Source of the DNA: DATBMY01 sp036554605
Lineage (GTDB): Bacteria > Acidobacteriota > Blastocatellia > UBA7656
Assembly (NCBI GenBank): GCA_036554605.1
Contig: DATBMY010000002.1
Coordinates: forward strand, 1-6,644
Direction: 5' to 3'
Length of the DNA stretch: 6,644 nucleotides
Shown here: piece after piece, positions 1-6,221 of the stretch
Position numbering within the stretch: the stretch's first letter is position 1
Layout of the letters: every line of letters begins with the position of its first letter
Notes under the pieces: model-generated
What the model was told of the DNA's origin: nothing
The model's input: the letters and a program-made list of their open reading frames with translations, nothing else
Database searches by the model: none
Made by a program: the position numbers and the translations under genes

Positions 1-2
1 AG

Positions 3-314
3 GGAAGGAGCAAAAAGTACCCTGGCAAGCATCTATGGCTCTTCTGCCAGAGAAAAGGGTTGAGTCTCTGGTGGCCGCAAGGCGGCGCGGCCCAGGTCGG
101 AGAAAACGGCGACTGGATGCAGAGTATTTTTATAGGCCAGCCGCAGGACGTAGGGTTTGATTTTGAGATCGTGGCGATTTGGGTTAGCGAAAGCATAAAT
201 AAAGATCTGATTGATTACTTTGTATCGGCGGCAAAGACCGACCGCTATCCGGGTATGCGCTTGCCGGAAGGGTCTCCAAGAGCGCAGGTAACGGTGAGGA
301 AAAACTCGCATTAA
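3..314 (+). CDS. C-terminal end of an unrecognised protein (5' truncated by window edge)
   Basis: The frame is open from the first bases of the window to the TAA at 312-314, giving about 103 residues of the end of a longer protein. The TTG at 60 could be called a start, but the upstream part of the frame reads as normal protein (GKHLWLFCQRKGLSLWWPQG) and runs smoothly into what follows, so I treat the gene as entering from the left. The visible part is rich in aromatics and short beta-type strands (LWLFCQ, SLWWPQ, SIFIGQP, FEIVAIWV), then an amphipathic helix (ESINKDLIDYFVSA) and a short polar tail. The pattern WWPQGG, about 20 residues, then IGQPQDVGFDFEIVAI resembles small beta-sandwich end domains I associate with sensor or effector proteins of cyanobacteria and Acidobacteriota. 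That is a weak memory match and no function can be given. No U-rich terminator follows. Confidence 0.65.
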   Translation, partial: GRSKKYPGKHLWLFCQRKGLSLWWPQGGAAQVGENGDWMQSIFIGQPQDVGFDFEIVAIWVSESINKDLIDYFVSAAKTDRYPGMRLPEGSPRAQVTVRKNSH

Positions 315-342
315 AGAATTGGTGTTGAGATGAAAAACGGCG

Positions 343-385
343 AAGATCATAAATACTTTGATACGGCCCGGTCTTTTATCATCTT
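343..385. repeat. Imperfect inverted repeat, 11-nt arms
   Basis: The arms are AAGATCATAAA (343-353) and TTTATCATCTT (375-385), 10 of 11 positions complementary, with a 21-nt loop. It lies about 30 nt after the stop of the truncated upstream gene. The arms are AT-rich and no U-tract follows on either strand, so it is not a classical terminator. It could be a transcript-end stabilising hairpin or chance. Confidence 0.3.
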
Positions 386-420
386 GATAGCCCTGTCGTA
401 GATGCTCGCCGCGCGAGAAT

Positions 421-457
421 TTGAGCTGCCGCCGCTCCGAGAGGCGGGCAAGCTCAA
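421..457. repeat. Hairpin with bulged GC stem between two genes
   Basis: TTGAGCT (421-427) pairs with AGCTCAA (451-457) perfectly, and GCCGCC (428-433) continues the stem with GGCGGGC (443-449), with single-base bulges and a 9-nt loop (434-442). The total stem is about 13 bp. No run of T follows on the plus strand, and only a short AAATTCTC follows on the minus strand, so termination is possible but not shown. It sits about 60 bp upstream of the proposed promoter of the HD gene and could mark the boundary between the two transcription units. Confidence 0.4.
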
Positions 458-518
458 CTACTTTGAGGCCGGGTCTGTTTAACGAGAGATCGCTATGCCC
501 CTACAAAAGCGCTCTAGC

Positions 519-551
519 TTGACTCCCACGCACGCAGCCTGTAATTTACAG
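519..551 (+). promoter_or_regulatory. Promoter-like TTGACT-17-TAATTT with overlapping 13-nt palindrome
   Basis: TTGACT (519-524) matches the sigma70 -35 consensus at five of six positions. After exactly 17 nt comes TAATTT (542-547), a weak -10. The -10 lies inside a perfect palindrome, CTGTAA-T-TTACAG (539-551), and the heptamer CAGCCTG occurs directly repeated at 535-541 and 549-555. A start site near 553-555 would leave about 25 nt of leader before the GTG at 578. A palindrome covering a -10 is the usual place for a repressor operator; the regulator is unknown. Promoter strength is uncertain because of the poor -10. Confidence 0.4.
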
Positions 552-577
552 CCTGATTTCTGACTCGTGGAGGAAGC

Positions 578-2443
578 GTGGAGACGGCCAAGGGCAAGAC
601 GCGCGAAGAGACTATAAACAAGCTCGCCGACCGTATAGACGTTTACGAAAAATATGGCAGCCCGCATTCGCGTCTGATGGCCGAGCTTGCCATGCGTCTG
701 GCCCGGCGGCTCTCTCTTGCGTCGCAGGATACTTCCGCCATAGCTGAAGCGGCCTTGCTTCACGATATAGGGCTCTATGCCATGGGGCCGTCCTACCATT
801 CGTCTCCCAACCCGCTCAGTTTTGAAGAGCGCATGGACTTGTGGCGCCATCCCGTAGTGGGCGAGCAACAGATGGCTAAACGAGAGGCCACGCGCCACGC
901 TCAACTGCTCGTCCGATGGCATCACGAGTGGTGGAACGGGACGGGCTATCCCGATACGCTTGCCTTTGAAGATATACCCATAGGCGCTCGCGTGCTGCGG
1001 GCGGTCGAGCTTTACTGCGCGCTCATATCGGATAGGCCATACCGCGCCGCGCTGAGCGAGCCGGAAGCTCTCGAATCACTCAAGAAATCGGCCGGCATCG
1101 AATGCGATCCGGCGGTTGTGCAGGCGCTCGTGGGTCTGCTTGAAAGTCTGCTCAAGGAGCCCGCTCGACCTGAGATGCGGCCGGCCGAAGCGGTAAGGTT
1201 TGACCCGACCGGTCAGCGCGCGGCCTATGATCCGGAGCCTCAACCGCATATGGCTGAGACCGGTGAGCAATCTTTACCCGAGGCCATTCCCGATCAATTA
1301 TCCGAATGGCCGCGCGCGGCCACTCGCGCCGGTATTGAAAGCAAAGAGACAGGTATAAGTACGGAGCCTTCGGACTCATCGCGATTGCCGCGATTTTCGC
1401 CTCGCGACCATGAGATAGAGCCCGTGGTTTCGAAGCGCCCCCTGTCTGAAAAACTTATGGCGCGCATGCGAGAGGGCTCAATTGAGGATACGCGGCAACC
1501 GCGCGCGTGGGCGACGAGCCGTTACAATCGCAAATCATTGCTCGGCTTTGAGGCGAGCGTGCTGCGCCAGATCGAGTTTCGATCGATCGCCATCCCGTTT
1601 TCCAGCCTCTCGCGGCTGGACTGGTATCTGAAAGCCTGGGGGCGGCAGATACTCGCCAATGACCCGCGCGGCTGGATGGCCGAGGTCCTGCGCGCCACGT
1701 CCGAAGCGCGCTTGCCGCTCGGCGAAGAGCAGATAGCGCGGCTCCTTCAAGACCTCTATATTCCCGGCACGCGGCTCAGCAATCCCGATCTGCGACGGTG
1801 GTTTTCGGAGACCGACGCGTGGTGGATGGATAATCTGCGTCGCAACATTGAATCGATCCTCGAACCTGACGCAAAGGCCCAGGCCTTACTGCTCGGCATG
1901 CAGACCGGAGATTACGCGGTGTCGTTTAATGATGCGACGATAGATCTGAGGCAGCCGCTCGCGGTGATTTTCTGGCGGCTCGCGGGGAGGTTTTGGAGCG
2001 GCCCCGCCGGGCATCCCCAGAGCCGCAGCTTTAATCTGCCGGCCGAGGAATTCACACGACAATCGCGAGCCGACCTGCTCTACTTATCGATCCCCCCGGC
2101 GCATGCGGAAAGCGGGGGAGCCGAAGCGCGGTCCGAGTGGCGAAAGACATGGGTATCGGGGCCGTCCGCCGAAGGAGCAAACGAGCCGCTGCGCCTGATC
2201 ACAGCGCCGCAGTCGAAACAGTCCTACCTGGTTATGATCGACCGGCTGCTCAGGAGCGCGCAGCACATAAAGACCTGGGCGATTGAATATCAGGAGATCG
2301 GGCTAGCTTCGGCCGCCGATATTTCGGAGGTCATAAAAGAACACCGCCCGCTTCGCGCGACCTATTCCAAAGACCTCACCGAAGTCGTGGGCGGCCTTCG
2401 CAACTACATAATCATCGCCGACTCCGCGGCGCCGAAACGATAA
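578..2443 (+). CDS. Degenerate HD-GYP-type phosphohydrolase-like protein with long unrecognised C-terminus
   Basis: Start is GTG 578 with GGAGG at 569-573, four bases upstream; an in-frame TGA at 554 rules out a longer form. The product is 621 aa and has no membrane segment. Residues 20-190 form an HD domain of HD-GYP type: H30, H62-D63 in LLHDIG, H91-P92, H115-H116-E117, GTGYP 121-125, DRPYR 152-156 and the family-like tail DPAVVQAL from 177. HD-GYP enzymes hydrolyse cyclic-di-GMP using a bound metal cluster. Deviations: L66 replaces the lysine of HDIGK, and the usual AD-x-x-DAL segment reads VELYCAL, so E144 and C147 replace two aspartates. Activity may therefore be changed or lost. Residues about 195-315 are a proline- and charge-rich linker; 320-621 is a folded-looking, tryptophan-rich helical region I do not recognise. 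A signalling role is inferred only from the HD part. The gene ends one base from the convergent pssA stop. Confidence 0.85.
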   Translation: METAKGKTREETINKLADRIDVYEKYGSPHSRLMAELAMRLARRLSLASQDTSAIAEAALLHDIGLYAMGPSYHSSPNPLSFEERMDLWRHPVVGEQQMAKREATRHAQLLVRWHHEWWNGTGYPDTLAFEDIPIGARVLRAVELYCALISDRPYRAALSEPEALESLKKSAGIECDPAVVQALVGLLESLLKEPARPEMRPAEAVRFDPTGQRAAYDPEPQPHMAETGEQSLPEAIPDQLSEWPRAATRAGIESKETGISTEPSDSSRLPRFSPRDHEIEPVVSKRPLSEKLMARMREGSIEDTRQPRAWATSRYNRKSLLGFEASVLRQIEFRSIAIPFSSLSRLDWYLKAWGRQILANDPRGWMAEVLRATSEARLPLGEEQIARLLQDLYIPGTRLSNPDLRRWFSETDAWWMDNLRRNIESILEPDAKAQALLLGMQTGDYAVSFNDATIDLRQPLAVIFWRLAGRFWSGPAGHPQSRSFNLPAEEFTRQSRADLLYLSIPPAHAESGGAEARSEWRKTWVSGPSAEGANEPLRLITAPQSKQSYLVMIDRLLRSAQHIKTWAIEYQEIGLASAADISEVIKEHRPLRATYSKDLTEVVGGLRNYIIIADSAAPKR

Positions 2444-2444
2444 C

Positions 2445-3419
2445 CTAGCGTTGCGGCTTGCTGTCGAGCTCAAGCTCTTTTCTATCCGCCGCGCGACGCG
2501 GCTTTATCATCGCCCACAGCTTTGCGATTATGCCGTGCGAAGCGTAAGCGGTTGCCAGTATCAACAGCGCCCACCTGGAATAGAACCATATCGAAAGCAC
2601 TACGAGCGCAAGGCCCAGTATCAATATGCGCGGGCTCACGTTGCCGACGCCGACGTTTTTGAAGCTTGAGTACTTGATGGTTGATACCATCAGGAACGCG
2701 AGCGACATGACGAGCACTATGAGCGCGACCGACAGCGTCGCCGGACCTATAAGAATCTCGCGTGACGCGATTGAAAAGCTCATGCCGGGCACATAACCGA
2801 TTGGCGTGGGCGAGAAATGCGCGAGGGCCGCTATCATGCTCGCGGCCACCGGTATGGGCATTCCGACGAAAGCCTTCTTGTCGGCTTTAAGATTCTTGGG
2901 CGGTTGATTCGGCTTGTGCTGGCGCGAGAGGACGTTGAAGCGCGCGAGACGCAGCGCCCCGCATATCAGGAAGAGGAAAGAGGCGGCCCAGGCAAACTTG
3001 TGAAGCTCGGGCGAATGGCCATAGCCCCAGGCGAAGGCAAGGACGGCGGGCGCTATCCCGAATGAAACGACGTCGGCGATAGAGTCCAGCTCAAGGCCGA
3101 ACTCGGAGGTGGCGTTCGTCATGCGCGCCACCCGCCCGTCGAGCAGGTCAAACAGCGCGGCAAATCCTATATTGATGGCGGCCCGGTCGAAATGCTCGGT
3201 CGCGCTCGCTATGGCACCGGAGGAGGCCGGGTCGCTCGGATCAAGTGAGGCGAAGGCGAGCGCCTGCATCCCCTGAAGCGATTCCATGACGGAGTAGAAG
3301 CCGCAGAAGATGTTGGCGGTCGTAAGCAGGCTCGGAATAACGAATACGCCTCTGCGAAAGCGCCGCCGGCGCATGCCCTCGCTTTCCTCCGTCCCGTCGT
3401 CGATAAGGCCGTCTGCCAT
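2445..3419 (-). CDS. pssA: CDP-diacylglycerol--serine O-phosphatidyltransferase
   Basis: PssA makes phosphatidylserine from CDP-diacylglycerol and L-serine in the cytoplasmic membrane, the committed step toward phosphatidylethanolamine. The 324-aa product carries the full CDP-alcohol phosphatidyltransferase signature D-x2-DG-x2-AR-x8-G-x3-D-x3-D at D91, D94-G95, A98-R99, G108, D112 and D116. Several hydrophobic segments surround it (about 25-45, 80-95, 117-133, 143-157, 184-201, 222-247, 264-296), with a basic, charged C-terminus. ATG 3419 is supported by AGGAGA at 3425-3430, five bases upstream. It lies 49 bp after psd on the same strand, so the two consecutive pathway enzymes are very likely co-transcribed. 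Between the first helix and the catalytic motif (about residues 50-80) there is a polar stretch of about 25 residues (SLDPSDPASSG...) that compact PssA proteins lack. The stop codon is separated by a single base from that of the convergent HD gene. Confidence 0.95.
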   Translation of the reverse strand: MADGLIDDGTEESEGMRRRRFRRGVFVIPSLLTTANIFCGFYSVMESLQGMQALAFASLDPSDPASSGAIASATEHFDRAAINIGFAALFDLLDGRVARMTNATSEFGLELDSIADVVSFGIAPAVLAFAWGYGHSPELHKFAWAASFLFLICGALRLARFNVLSRQHKPNQPPKNLKADKKAFVGMPIPVAASMIAALAHFSPTPIGYVPGMSFSIASREILIGPATLSVALIVLVMSLAFLMVSTIKYSSFKNVGVGNVSPRILILGLALVVLSIWFYSRWALLILATAYASHGIIAKLWAMIKPRRAADRKELELDSKPQR

Positions 3420-3468
3420 AATTTTCTCCTACCGCGGCAATTATACCCGCCGCCCAGCCGTATATAAA

Positions 3469-4089
3469 TCAATCGCAGCGCACGCGGCCGAGGGGGGTTA
3501 TGCCCGCCCGGACCCGGTCGCCCTTTCGGACTATCACCTCGACATTGGCCGGGACTATAACGTCCATGCGCGAGCTGAACTTCATAAGCCCTATCCTCTG
3601 GCCGAGCGTCACGCGGTCGCCCGCTTTTGTCCATAGCACCACGCGGCGCGCAAGCACCCCGGCTATCTGCCGCACGAGCACCGTCACCAGCTTGCCTTTT
3701 ATGGTGATGACGTTCTGCTCGTTTTCTACCGAGGCGATGTCGAGCGACGCGACGTGAAAAGCGCCTGGCTTGTAGGTCACGTCTAGAATCTCTCCGGCAA
3801 TCGGCGAGCGGTTTATATGAACGTCGAGCGGGGATAGGAATATAGATATCTGGGTCGGCGAATCCTTCTTGTCAGGCTCGACCGGGGTCACTACGACCAC
3901 GCGGCCGTCAGCCGGAGATATGATGAGCGTGTCATCTTCGGGGCAGGCGCGCTTCGGGTCGCGAAAGAAGAAGGCCATAAAGGCCGCAAGCAGCAGACAG
4001 CCCGCGGCGGCTATCCACCAGCCGAGCAGACCGAAGATTATGGCCGGCGCCAGAAAGATTATTATGAAGGGTACGCCCTCTTTTGCCAT
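3469..4089 (-). CDS. psd: Phosphatidylserine decarboxylase, short type, with Ser-Ser cleavage site
   Basis: Psd decarboxylates phosphatidylserine to phosphatidylethanolamine at the membrane, using a pyruvoyl group formed by self-cleavage at a serine. The 206-aa length, N-terminal hydrophobic region (about 7-42) and end motif mark the short bacterial class. Visible motifs are PADG (59-62, catalytic D61), SPLDVHINRSP (86-96, H91) and ENEQN (122-126). The self-processing site reads KFSSRMD (170-176): S173 would become the pyruvoyl group, and S172 stands where this class usually has glycine (FGSR). The codons are AGC (3574-3576) and TCG (3571-3573) on the coding strand; GGC to AGC is a one-base change. 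The rest of the protein is intact, so I think it is functional. The ATG at 4089 has no good Shine-Dalgarno, but the predicted N-terminus is typical (MAKEGVPF) and an in-frame stop lies at 4129-4131. pssA follows 49 bp downstream. Confidence 0.93.
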   Translation of the reverse strand: MAKEGVPFIIIFLAPAIIFGLLGWWIAAAGCLLLAAFMAFFFRDPKRACPEDDTLIISPADGRVVVVTPVEPDKKDSPTQISIFLSPLDVHINRSPIAGEILDVTYKPGAFHVASLDIASVENEQNVITIKGKLVTVLVRQIAGVLARRVVLWTKAGDRVTLGQRIGLMKFSSRMDVIVPANVEVIVRKGDRVRAGITPLGRVRCD

Positions 4090-4134
4090 AAAGGGTCCGT
4101 TAAGAGATTTCGGTTTCGGAGGCGGCAGTTATAA

Positions 4135-4217
4135 ATAAAGAATGGTTACCGCGGCGCGAACATACCTGACGCATTGGCAGCGCGGGTGCTACTCGCCCAC
4201 GAGTAACCATTCTTTAT
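4135..4217. repeat. 83-bp element with perfect 15-bp inverted ends
   Basis: ATAAAGAATGGTTAC (4135-4149) is exactly the reverse complement of GTAACCATTCTTTAT (4203-4217), with 53 bp between. With a two-base gap the similarity continues outward through TATAA-rich sequence to CAG/CTG near 4126 and 4223. It fills the 171-bp spacer between the DUF465 stop and the psd start. There is no ORF inside and no terminator-type U-tract. A tRNA reading was tested because the ends look like an acceptor stem, but length and arms do not fit. It could be a MITE-like or other dispersed repeat, a structured 5' leader of psd, or a regulator site pair. Confidence 0.6.
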
Positions 4218-4260
4218 AAAGCTGTCTGCGATCTTATACGGATTGCGCCGGTCGCAAGCC

Positions 4261-4503
4261 TCAGTGCCCGGCGGCCTGTTGCTCGCGATAGCTGCGCATA
4301 ATTGTTTCCATCTCGTCTTTCAAGTAGAGCTTCTTCTTCTTCAAAGTCGCTTCTTCAAACTGTTCCTCGGCGCTCGGGTAGTGCAGCGCGGCCAGTTCGC
4401 TCAACCGATTCTCGTACTCTTTATGCTGATTTGCTAATTCTGCGAACTGCGGATTACTGTCTATGAGATGCTGCTTGAGCGCCTCGGTATCGGAAAAACT
4501 CAT
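4261..4503 (-). CDS. YdcH/DUF465 family small coiled-coil protein
   Basis: The 80-aa product is almost entirely helical, charged and without membrane segments. Its second half has the family hallmark, a lysine-rich segment leading into LYLKDEMETI (59-68), as in DUF465 (YdcH) proteins, which are related in style to SlyX. The biochemical role of this family is not established. ATG 4503 is preceded by AAGGAGGG (4512-4519), a very strong Shine-Dalgarno. Further upstream are TATAAA (4525-4530) and an 11-nt palindrome AAGACCGTCTT (4534-4544), which could hold promoter and control sites, but I find no -35 box at proper spacing. It is 171 bp upstream of psd on the same strand and may or may not share its transcript; the inverted-repeat element separates them. 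Confidence 0.85.
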   Translation of the reverse strand: MSFSDTEALKQHLIDSNPQFAELANQHKEYENRLSELAALHYPSAEEQFEEATLKKKKLYLKDEMETIMRSYREQQAAGH

Positions 4504-4621
4504 GGGCTTTACCCTCCTTGACTCTTTATATGAAAGACCGTCTTGAACAATCTGAAAAAATGGTACTCCATGCCCCCGGTTGATGCAAGAAAGCCGGGAC
4601 TATTCCAGAAGCGTGCGCGTT

Positions 4622-4657
4622 TGTCAGTACCGGTCGAGGTAGCGAGCGGTACTGACA
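4622..4657. repeat. REP-like near-perfect hairpin
   Basis: TGTCAGTACCG (4622-4632) is the exact reverse complement of CGGTACTGACA (4647-4657). After one mismatch (4633/4646) three more pairs form (TCG with CGA), leaving a six-base loop AGGTAG. No T-run follows on either strand, so it is not a standard terminator. It lies between the end of the exporter unit (stop at 4672) and the DUF465 gene, a typical intergenic place for a REP-type repeat protecting a 3' end. That it is a multi-copy repeat is inference. Confidence 0.55.
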
Positions 4658-4671
4658 CATAGATAGAACGC

Positions 4672-4788
4672 TTACCAGAGCCTGGAAGCGGGGTTGCTTT
4701 CGCCGCCGCGCGGGTCGCGCAGCCGAAGGGAGACTGCGACTATGCCCGCGCTAAGCAACGCGATAAATATGATCCAGAGCATGTTCAT
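4672..4788 (-). CDS. 38-aa single-pass membrane microprotein
   Basis: ATG 4788 opens a 38-codon ORF ending at TAA 4672-4674. AAAGGAGGT (4795-4803) lies six bases upstream, nearly the full anti-Shine-Dalgarno complement and as strong as any ribosome site in the window, which is the main reason to accept so short a gene. The protein begins MNMLWIIFIALLSAGIVAVS, one hydrophobic helix (about 3-20), then a basic, glycine/proline-rich tail (LRLRDPRGGESN...). By the positive-inside rule the tail would be cytoplasmic. It starts 38 bp after the MFS exporter stop, on the same strand, so it is probably the last gene of that transcript and may act with the transporter. I do not recognise the sequence. 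There is a second in-frame ATG at 4782, less well spaced. Confidence 0.6.
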   Translation of the reverse strand: MNMLWIIFIALLSAGIVAVSLRLRDPRGGESNPASRLW

Positions 4789-4826
4789 AGTCGCACCTCC
4801 TTTCATCATTTCCTTTCACTGCTAGA

Positions 4827-6152
4827 TCAATCACCGTAGCTTTCGCGCACGGCGCGCTCTGGCACGCTGAAGCGCCTGAGCCACACCGCAAGCAGCCACG
4901 CGGCACCGGGAGAGGCCGACAGCGCCCCCGATATGATCATCATCGTGAGCGGGCTGAAATAACCGAGCATCCACCCCGCCCCGGTCATCGACAGCGTCAT
5001 CACGGCGAACTCGAGCGAGCGGTCGGTCGTAAAGACGCGGCCCCGGTAATGGTCCGGGATGACCCTCATCACGAGCGTCTCTTGCACGCCGAACTCCATC
5101 GCGATGATGAGCCTGCTGATCGCAACGCATATGGCTACCGCCGCGAGCGAAGTCATCAGGCCGGCCATCGAAAAGAATATGCCGTGGGCGATGAGCGCCC
5201 ATCCTATGAAGAGCGTCGCGCGCCGTTCTTCGGCGACCCAGGCCCCTACGCGGCGAGCGAGCAGCATCCCCAGAAATAACCCCGTGCCGGCCGCGGTGAA
5301 GAGCGTCGCCACGCCCAGATCGCCGCGGTCTCCTTCGCCGCCGGCGAACATATGGCCGCCGATCTGATCATAGAGCACGTTGTTCATTCCGCCACCTAAC
5401 GCCCACCCGACGTTGACGCCTATCACGCCCCTGACAAAAGGCGTCGCCCAGATGTAAGCGAACCCTTCGCGCAGGTCTGAAAAGAAACGGCCCGGCGCGC
5501 GTTGAGCAATGTTGCCGCCGGCAACTGCCGGGTTCTCGCCGGTCACCGCGGCCGCGCTCTTTTTCATCGCGGAGGCCGGTATCATCGCCACGAATATGGT
5601 CGAGGCCACAAACGAAAGCGAATCGACCACGAAGGCCGCACTGTAGCCGAACTGCGCCGCGGTTATTCCGCCCAGCGCCGACCCGAGCGTGAACTGCAGG
5701 AAGCGGGTCGAAAACATCAGGACGTTGGCCGTCAAAAGCTCGCGCGGCGCAACCAGATTCGGTATCGATGCGTTCTTCGCCGCGTCAAAGAAGACCCCTA
5801 GCGAAGACATGGTCGCGCTGCAGAGGCAAACGGCCCAGACCGACCCGAGCGAGGCGGCGCCCAGAAAACATAGCGCGACGGCGGCGCGCGCCAGATCGGT
5901 CGCTATCATTACTCGCCTGCGCGATACGCGGTCGACGATCACGCCGGCGAACGGAGCGACCAGAAGATAGGGCAACAGCCGCGCGACCATCAGGGCCGTG
6001 GTCGCGAGGGCGGACCCTGAAAAGACTCGGACCAGCCCAAGCTCCGCTATGAAAGAGAACCAGGTGCCGAGCTCGCTTATGACCTGGCCCGTCCACAGGT
6101 TTCTGAAAGCGCGGTTGCCTTTAAGCACTTCTCTGTATGTTGCCGAGCGCAT
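4827..6152 (-). CDS. MFS exporter, MFS_3/EntS-like
   Basis: This is a major facilitator superfamily transporter of the type that includes EntS and Mef-like drug or metabolite exporters; such proteins are proton antiporters of the inner membrane. From ATG 6152 it has 441 aa and about 12 hydrophobic segments in two halves separated by a polar loop (about 195-228). Seen motifs are GVIVDRVSRRR (70-80), the MFS loop 2-3 signature with D75-R76 and an arginine cluster, and PDHYRGRVFT (366-375), typical of this subgroup. A TTG 12 codons upstream (6188) would give 453 aa, but it falls in the terminator U-tract, whereas ATG 6152 has AAAGG with proper spacing. Substrate cannot be told from sequence. The gene lies directly downstream of a 51-codon ORF and terminator, and upstream of a 38-aa membrane ORF, so a role in exporting or resisting a product linked to that unit is possible but unproven. 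Confidence 0.9.
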   Translation of the reverse strand: MRSATYREVLKGNRAFRNLWTGQVISELGTWFSFIAELGLVRVFSGSALATTALMVARLLPYLLVAPFAGVIVDRVSRRRVMIATDLARAAVALCFLGAASLGSVWAVCLCSATMSSLGVFFDAAKNASIPNLVAPRELLTANVLMFSTRFLQFTLGSALGGITAAQFGYSAAFVVDSLSFVASTIFVAMIPASAMKKSAAAVTGENPAVAGGNIAQRAPGRFFSDLREGFAYIWATPFVRGVIGVNVGWALGGGMNNVLYDQIGGHMFAGGEGDRGDLGVATLFTAAGTGLFLGMLLARRVGAWVAEERRATLFIGWALIAHGIFFSMAGLMTSLAAVAICVAISRLIIAMEFGVQETLVMRVIPDHYRGRVFTTDRSLEFAVMTLSMTGAGWMLGYFSPLTMMIISGALSASPGAAWLLAVWLRRFSVPERAVRESYGD

Positions 6153-6179
6153 GGCTTTTTCCTTTCGGGAAACGGCCGT

Positions 6180-6221
6180 AAAAATCAAAAGCCGCCAACG
6201 TCAAGATTGACGCTGGCGGCT
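6180..6221 (-). terminator. Intrinsic terminator or attenuator between small ORF and MFS gene
   Basis: Arms 6190-6204 and 6207-6221 form a 15-bp stem rich in GCCGCC. Read on the minus strand the hairpin is followed directly by TTTTGATTTTT (to 6180). The only imperfection (6198 with 6213) is an A-C mismatch in plus-strand RNA but a G-U wobble in minus-strand RNA, which supports minus-strand use. It begins 24 nt after the stop of the 51-codon ORF and ends 27 nt before the MFS ATG, so MFS transcription probably depends on read-through. Confidence 0.85.

Larger units (their letters stand above)
330..482 (+). other. Small ORF interrupted by an in-frame TAG (possible gene remnant)
   Basis: ATG at 330 opens a 23-codon ORF (MKNGEDHKYFDTARSFIILI then ALS) that stops at TAG 399-401. 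The next codon, in the same frame, is ATG 402 and opens 26 more codons (MLAAREFELPPLREAGKLNY then FEAGSV), ending at TAA 480-482. Reading through the TAG would give about 50 residues with a hydrophobic centre and a charged end. I see no convincing Shine-Dalgarno before 330. It may be a decayed small gene, two tiny coupled ORFs, or chance. The two inverted repeats in the same stretch argue for a structured non-coding spacer instead. Confidence 0.15.

Noticed and set aside
479..925. 148-codon minus-strand ORF overlapping the start of the HD gene.
   Set aside because: It lies opposite the well-supported HD domain, has no recognisable motif, and is a by-product of high GC coding sequence.
4142..4210. 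Possible tRNA on the minus strand, from the GGTTAC...GTAACC ends.
   Set aside because: Only about 65 nt, no proper T-arm or anticodon arm, so not a tRNA.
4575..4598. CCCGG...CCGGG inverted repeat as a terminator.
   Set aside because: Five-base stem with a 14-nt loop and no T-run; too weak.
5785..6096. 103-codon minus-strand ORF, and plus-strand ORFs across the MFS gene.
   Set aside because: Arginine- and proline-rich products typical of off-frame reading of a GC-rich membrane protein gene.
6153..6188. TTG at 6188 as start of the MFS gene (453 aa).
   Set aside because: It falls in the U-tract of the terminator and lacks a ribosome site; ATG 6152 has AAAGG at proper distance and gives the usual N-terminus.
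6165..6204. Separate MFS promoter starting from TTGACG (6199-6204, minus strand).
   Set aside because: No acceptable -10 hexamer at 16-18 nt; the hexamer is better explained as part of the terminator stem.
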